Part shown: one piece after another, positions 5,698-7,593 of the stretch
Layout: every line of letters begins with the position of its first letter
How positions within the stretch are numbered: the stretch's first letter is position 1
NCBI GenBank assembly: GCA_013817135.1
Contig: JACDDF010000089.1
Location: 1 to 7,593 of the forward strand
Origin: Nitrospirales bacterium
GTDB taxonomy: Bacteria > Nitrospirota > Nitrospiria > Nitrospirales > UBA8639
Direction of reading: 5' to 3'
Length of the DNA stretch: 7,593 nt
Made by a program: the position numbers and the translations under genes
The notes under the pieces: model-generated
Told to the model about the DNA's origin: nothing
What the model saw: only the letters and a program-made list of their open reading frames with translations
Databases searched by the model: none

Positions 5698-6177
5698 AAA
5701 ATAAAAATCCTTCAATCCCAAGAAAGCAAAACGGTTGGAGGAGGAACAACGGGCGCGGAAGCCCTATTCGACCTGAGACCTTCATGGGGACTCCCAGACA
5801 AAATTAATAAACCTGTCATTTGTGCACTAGGGGAACAAATCTGCGTTGATTTTCATTAATTTCTCAATAGGCATTTGTCTTACCAGTGCAATAAAGAAAG
5901 AGCGGTTGAATCTCCCGCCTCCCATTCCTCCTTCGAAAACCTGAGCAAGAAGGGTTTGAGCAGGCTTTTGACCTAAGAACCTCGTCAGACGCGGTCATTA
6001 GAGTGGAAAGGGATGGTCTACTGCTGTTTTCAGGATGATATATCCGAACCATTTTTCTGACTTCACTGTTTCTGCGCCACCCGCGCAAAACATTTCTCAG
6101 AAGTTCTATTCATACGATTAATCCATCACCATTGGCCAACAATGGGTTAATTTATCTCCCAAAAGTCCGAAATTTAT
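5698..6177. other. Intergenic stretch without a convincing gene
   Basis: About 480 bases. Frames on both strands are short or lack a ribosome binding site, and the 74-codon minus-strand frame (5864-6088) has no protein-like pattern. Small hairpins are visible at 5751-5764 (GGGC/GCCC), 6073-6087 (TGCGC/GCGCA, loop CACCC) and 6129-6145 (CCATTG/CAATGG, loop GCCAA), the last about 50 bases before the next gene. None is followed by a T-run. I could not build a tRNA cloverleaf. A decayed gene or an unannotated small RNA cannot be excluded. Confidence 0.5.
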
Positions 6178-6195
6178 GTGAACAGGCTTTTCCAA

Positions 6196-6705
6196 ATGAA
6201 TATATCCTCTTCCACCTCACCCTTTTCACTCCATAATTCTCCTTTAGCCCTCCAAAACCATTCTGACGGGAATAAGACCAAACAATCACACGAAGCTCCC
6301 TCCATACAGAAAAAAGATATCGTGGAACTTCAGACTCGCGATCGTGAAGTCAGAAATCACGAACAGGCGCACATAGCAGCATCAGGAGGACTAGCCAAAG
6401 GTGGGGCCAGCTTTTCCTTTCAAAGAGGGTCTGATGGAAAATTCTATGCTGTTGGAGGAGAAGGCAGTATTGACACTTCTCCTATACCAGGTAATCCACA
6501 AGCCACCATACAAAAAGCCCAGCAATTCCGAGCTGCAGCCCTAGCACCAGCAGATCCCTCAGCCCAGGATCGGGCGGTGGCCGTGTCAGCCAATGCCATT
6601 GAAGCGGCAGCCCGCCAAAAAATGCAACAAAAAACCAAAGAAGACGGGATTCCGTCTGAAAAACCAACCGATGCTTTGTTCTTTCATATTGATGTGTTCG
6701 TTTAG
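6196..6705 (+). CDS. SprA-related putative metalloprotease (HExxH)
   Basis: 169 residues from ATG 6196. The first 45 are polar and Ser/Asn/Gln-rich, probably disordered. The conserved part runs from 'ELQTRDREVRNHEQAHIAAS' (44-63), with the zinc-protease motif HEQAH (His55, Glu56, His59), through 'GGASFSFQRGSDGKFYAVGG' (69-88), 'SIDTSPIPGNPQATIQKAQQ' (91-110) and 'AAALAPADPSAQDRAVA' (113-129). This matches my memory of the SprA-related family (PF12118, annotated as putative metalloprotease), which has no firmly known substrate. No signal peptide or membrane segment is seen, so export by Sec is unlikely. An alternative GTG start at 6178 adds six residues; neither has a strong Shine-Dalgarno, but AACAGG (6181-6186) sits nine bases before the ATG. 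It is a single gene with long spacers on both sides. Confidence 0.9.
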   Translation: MNISSSTSPFSLHNSPLALQNHSDGNKTKQSHEAPSIQKKDIVELQTRDREVRNHEQAHIAASGGLAKGGASFSFQRGSDGKFYAVGGEGSIDTSPIPGNPQATIQKAQQFRAAALAPADPSAQDRAVAVSANAIEAAARQKMQQKTKEDGIPSEKPTDALFFHIDVFV

Positions 6706-7182
6706 TACCCCTTTATTCACTCCCCGCTCCAATCCCAATATCTCTCTTCTGAAATACCAGTTATTTTATTGGTGCCCTGTAAAAACATTTTCTACCAAAT
6801 TCCATACACCGCTTTATCAAAAAACAAGCAAACATAAGTACATTAATCTAATTTATAAATCCCAAAACTGGGCAGACCTTTCCGCTCCCAAGAATCTCTT
6901 GCCCATTGTCTTCTCCACATTGAATAACCTCCTTCGCTCTCAAAAAAACATCTTTCACTAGCGCATTCTGGAAATTGTGATCCCGATATGCTGCCGGTAC
7001 CCTTTCCAACGAAGTTGGCAACGGATTTGCTCAAGCTTATGTCTCAAAACAAAGCTTGGAAGGCTTGCTCTTAAACAAGCAGAGTCCCTCGTGCGGATAC
7101 ATCCAAATACCCAAGCACACACAGAAAAAATTTAACATTGGCCCATGGTCAATATCTCAAACTGATGGAGATGAGGAGACCT
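6706..7182. other. AT-rich intergenic stretch with a hairpin cluster at its right end
   Basis: About 477 bases. The 122-codon plus-strand frame crossing its left part is a continuation of an out-of-frame reading of the protease gene and becomes a run of K, N, F and S with no domain. From 7006 to 7080 several small hairpins crowd together: CCAAC-GAA-GTTGG (7006-7018), CAAGCTT/AAGCTTG (7032-7038 and 7052-7058) and GCTTG/CAAGC (7063-7067 and 7076-7080). A 28-codon frame from ATG 6988 covers the same bases. No clear promoter for the methyltransferase gene could be picked out. Confidence 0.45.
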
Positions 7183-7593
7183 ATGAACATTGTGGAAAAA
7201 ATGAAACATGACTGGAACGAACGAGCCCAACACCATGCCAGATTTTGGATTGCCACCGAGGCTTACCACACAGAAGAAAAATTTACTCAATCAGGTAAAG
7301 ACACTGCCCAGGCCTTGCTGGCAAGCCTCCCTGTCCCTCACCTACCGTCGTGGAATGTTTTAGATATCGGATGCGGCATTGGCAGAGTCCTCAAAGCACT
7401 CGCCTCCCATTTTCATCATTTAGTGGGTGTCGATGTCTCCTCTGCAATGATTGCTCAGAGCAAACAATGGTTAGCCGACTTTCCCCATATCCACACATAT
7501 GAAACCTCGGGGGTGGATCTTCTGGAATTTCCTCACTCCTCCTTTGCTCTTGTCTATTCCTACGTCACATTTCAACATATGCCTCGTCCTGTG
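7183..7593 (+). CDS. Class I SAM-dependent methyltransferase, 5' part (cut by window end)
   Basis: 137 codons are open to the window edge. The N-terminal 'MKHDWNERAQHHARFWIA' (7-24) is the usual lead-in of small-molecule or lipid methyltransferases. Motif I is 'NVLDIGCGIGR' (58-68), the glycine-rich SAM-binding loop, preceded by a helix. 'LVGVDVSSAMI' (80-90) supplies acidic Asp84 for the ribose hydroxyls and the motif post-I helix. 'FALVYSYVTFQHM' (121-133) corresponds to motif IV. The C-terminal substrate part is outside the window, so the substrate cannot be named. The start ATG 7183 has GAGGAG at 7173-7178, four bases upstream; an in-frame ATG at 7171 overlaps that site and is less likely. 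About 480 bases separate it from the protease gene, so it is likely a separate transcript. Confidence 0.9.
   Translation, partial: MNIVEKMKHDWNERAQHHARFWIATEAYHTEEKFTQSGKDTAQALLASLPVPHLPSWNVLDIGCGIGRVLKALASHFHHLVGVDVSSAMIAQSKQWLADFPHIHTYETSGVDLLEFPHSSFALVYSYVTFQHMPRPV

Noticed and set aside
5708..5774. Short charged reading (K-A-K-R-L-E-E-E-Q type) just after the 5443-5697 gene, in another frame
   Set aside because: It is only about 22 codons, has no start codon and follows a stop closely. I could not link it to the preceding gene by a convincing frameshift.
5915..5950. TTCGAAA flanked by C-rich sequence, resembling a tRNA T-loop
   Set aside because: The flanking arms do not pair and no acceptor or anticodon stem could be built on either strand.
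5381..5979. A shared 12-mer (TTGACCTAAGAA) at 5381-5392 and 5968-5979
   Set aside because: One or two shared 12-mers are expected by chance in a window of this length, and the flanks do not match.
5864..6088. 74-codon minus-strand frame in the long spacer
   Set aside because: No Shine-Dalgarno, no domain-like pattern, and Arg/Ser-rich composition typical of a random frame.
6593..6961. 122-codon plus-strand frame overlapping the end of the protease gene
   Set aside because: Its first part is an out-of-frame reading of the conserved protease and the remainder is low-complexity AT-rich sequence without domains.

Overview
The window reads as ordinary chromosome of a Gram-negative-type bacterium with base composition near 50% G+C. 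Two lipoprotein signals, a TatA-type translocase subunit and a mix of short conserved hypotheticals of a kind I associate with Nitrospira and relatives point (inference, from memory of those genomes, not searched) to Nitrospirota, perhaps a marine Nitrospira-like lineage with G+C near 50%. I see no phage, transposon, CRISPR, tRNA or rRNA signature.

Layout. At the left edge a minus-strand gene is cut by the window (1-83, only its first 27 codons). It diverges from a small plus-strand gene (206-619) encoding a short globular part with a long proline-rich tail. This converges on a minus-strand pair, 1494-1886 (small membrane protein) followed by 701-1462 (class I glutamine amidotransferase-like hydrolase, peptidase C26), with an extended -10 promoter near 1984-1992. 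Further right on the minus strand is a conserved-looking soluble hypothetical (2005-2475). It diverges from a plus-strand pair: an unusually long TatA/TatB-type subunit (2651-3439) and, 7 bases later, a HEAT-repeat lipoprotein (3447-4220).

Then come single plus-strand genes, each with its own spacer: a small lipoprotein (4378-4623, good sigma-70-like promoter), a stand-alone CheY-like receiver (4795-5163), an 84-residue membrane protein (5443-5697), a SprA-related HExxH putative metalloprotease (6196-6705) and the start of a SAM-dependent methyltransferase (7183 to the window end, cut off). Two stretches of about 480 bases (5698-6177, 6706-7182) carry no convincing gene.

The most interesting point is inside the TatA-like protein. 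The glycine-rich start of its amphipathic helix (residues 29-47) recurs near the C-terminus (residues 202-220), separated by about 155 residues of Pro/Ala/Gln-rich linker, and the gene is tightly followed by a HEAT-repeat lipoprotein. Together these could be a modified Tat component with a partner. The remaining observations are modest: hairpins near gene starts, ambiguous start codons, and orphan signalling or protease genes. Several of the hairpins are within what chance would give in a window this size.
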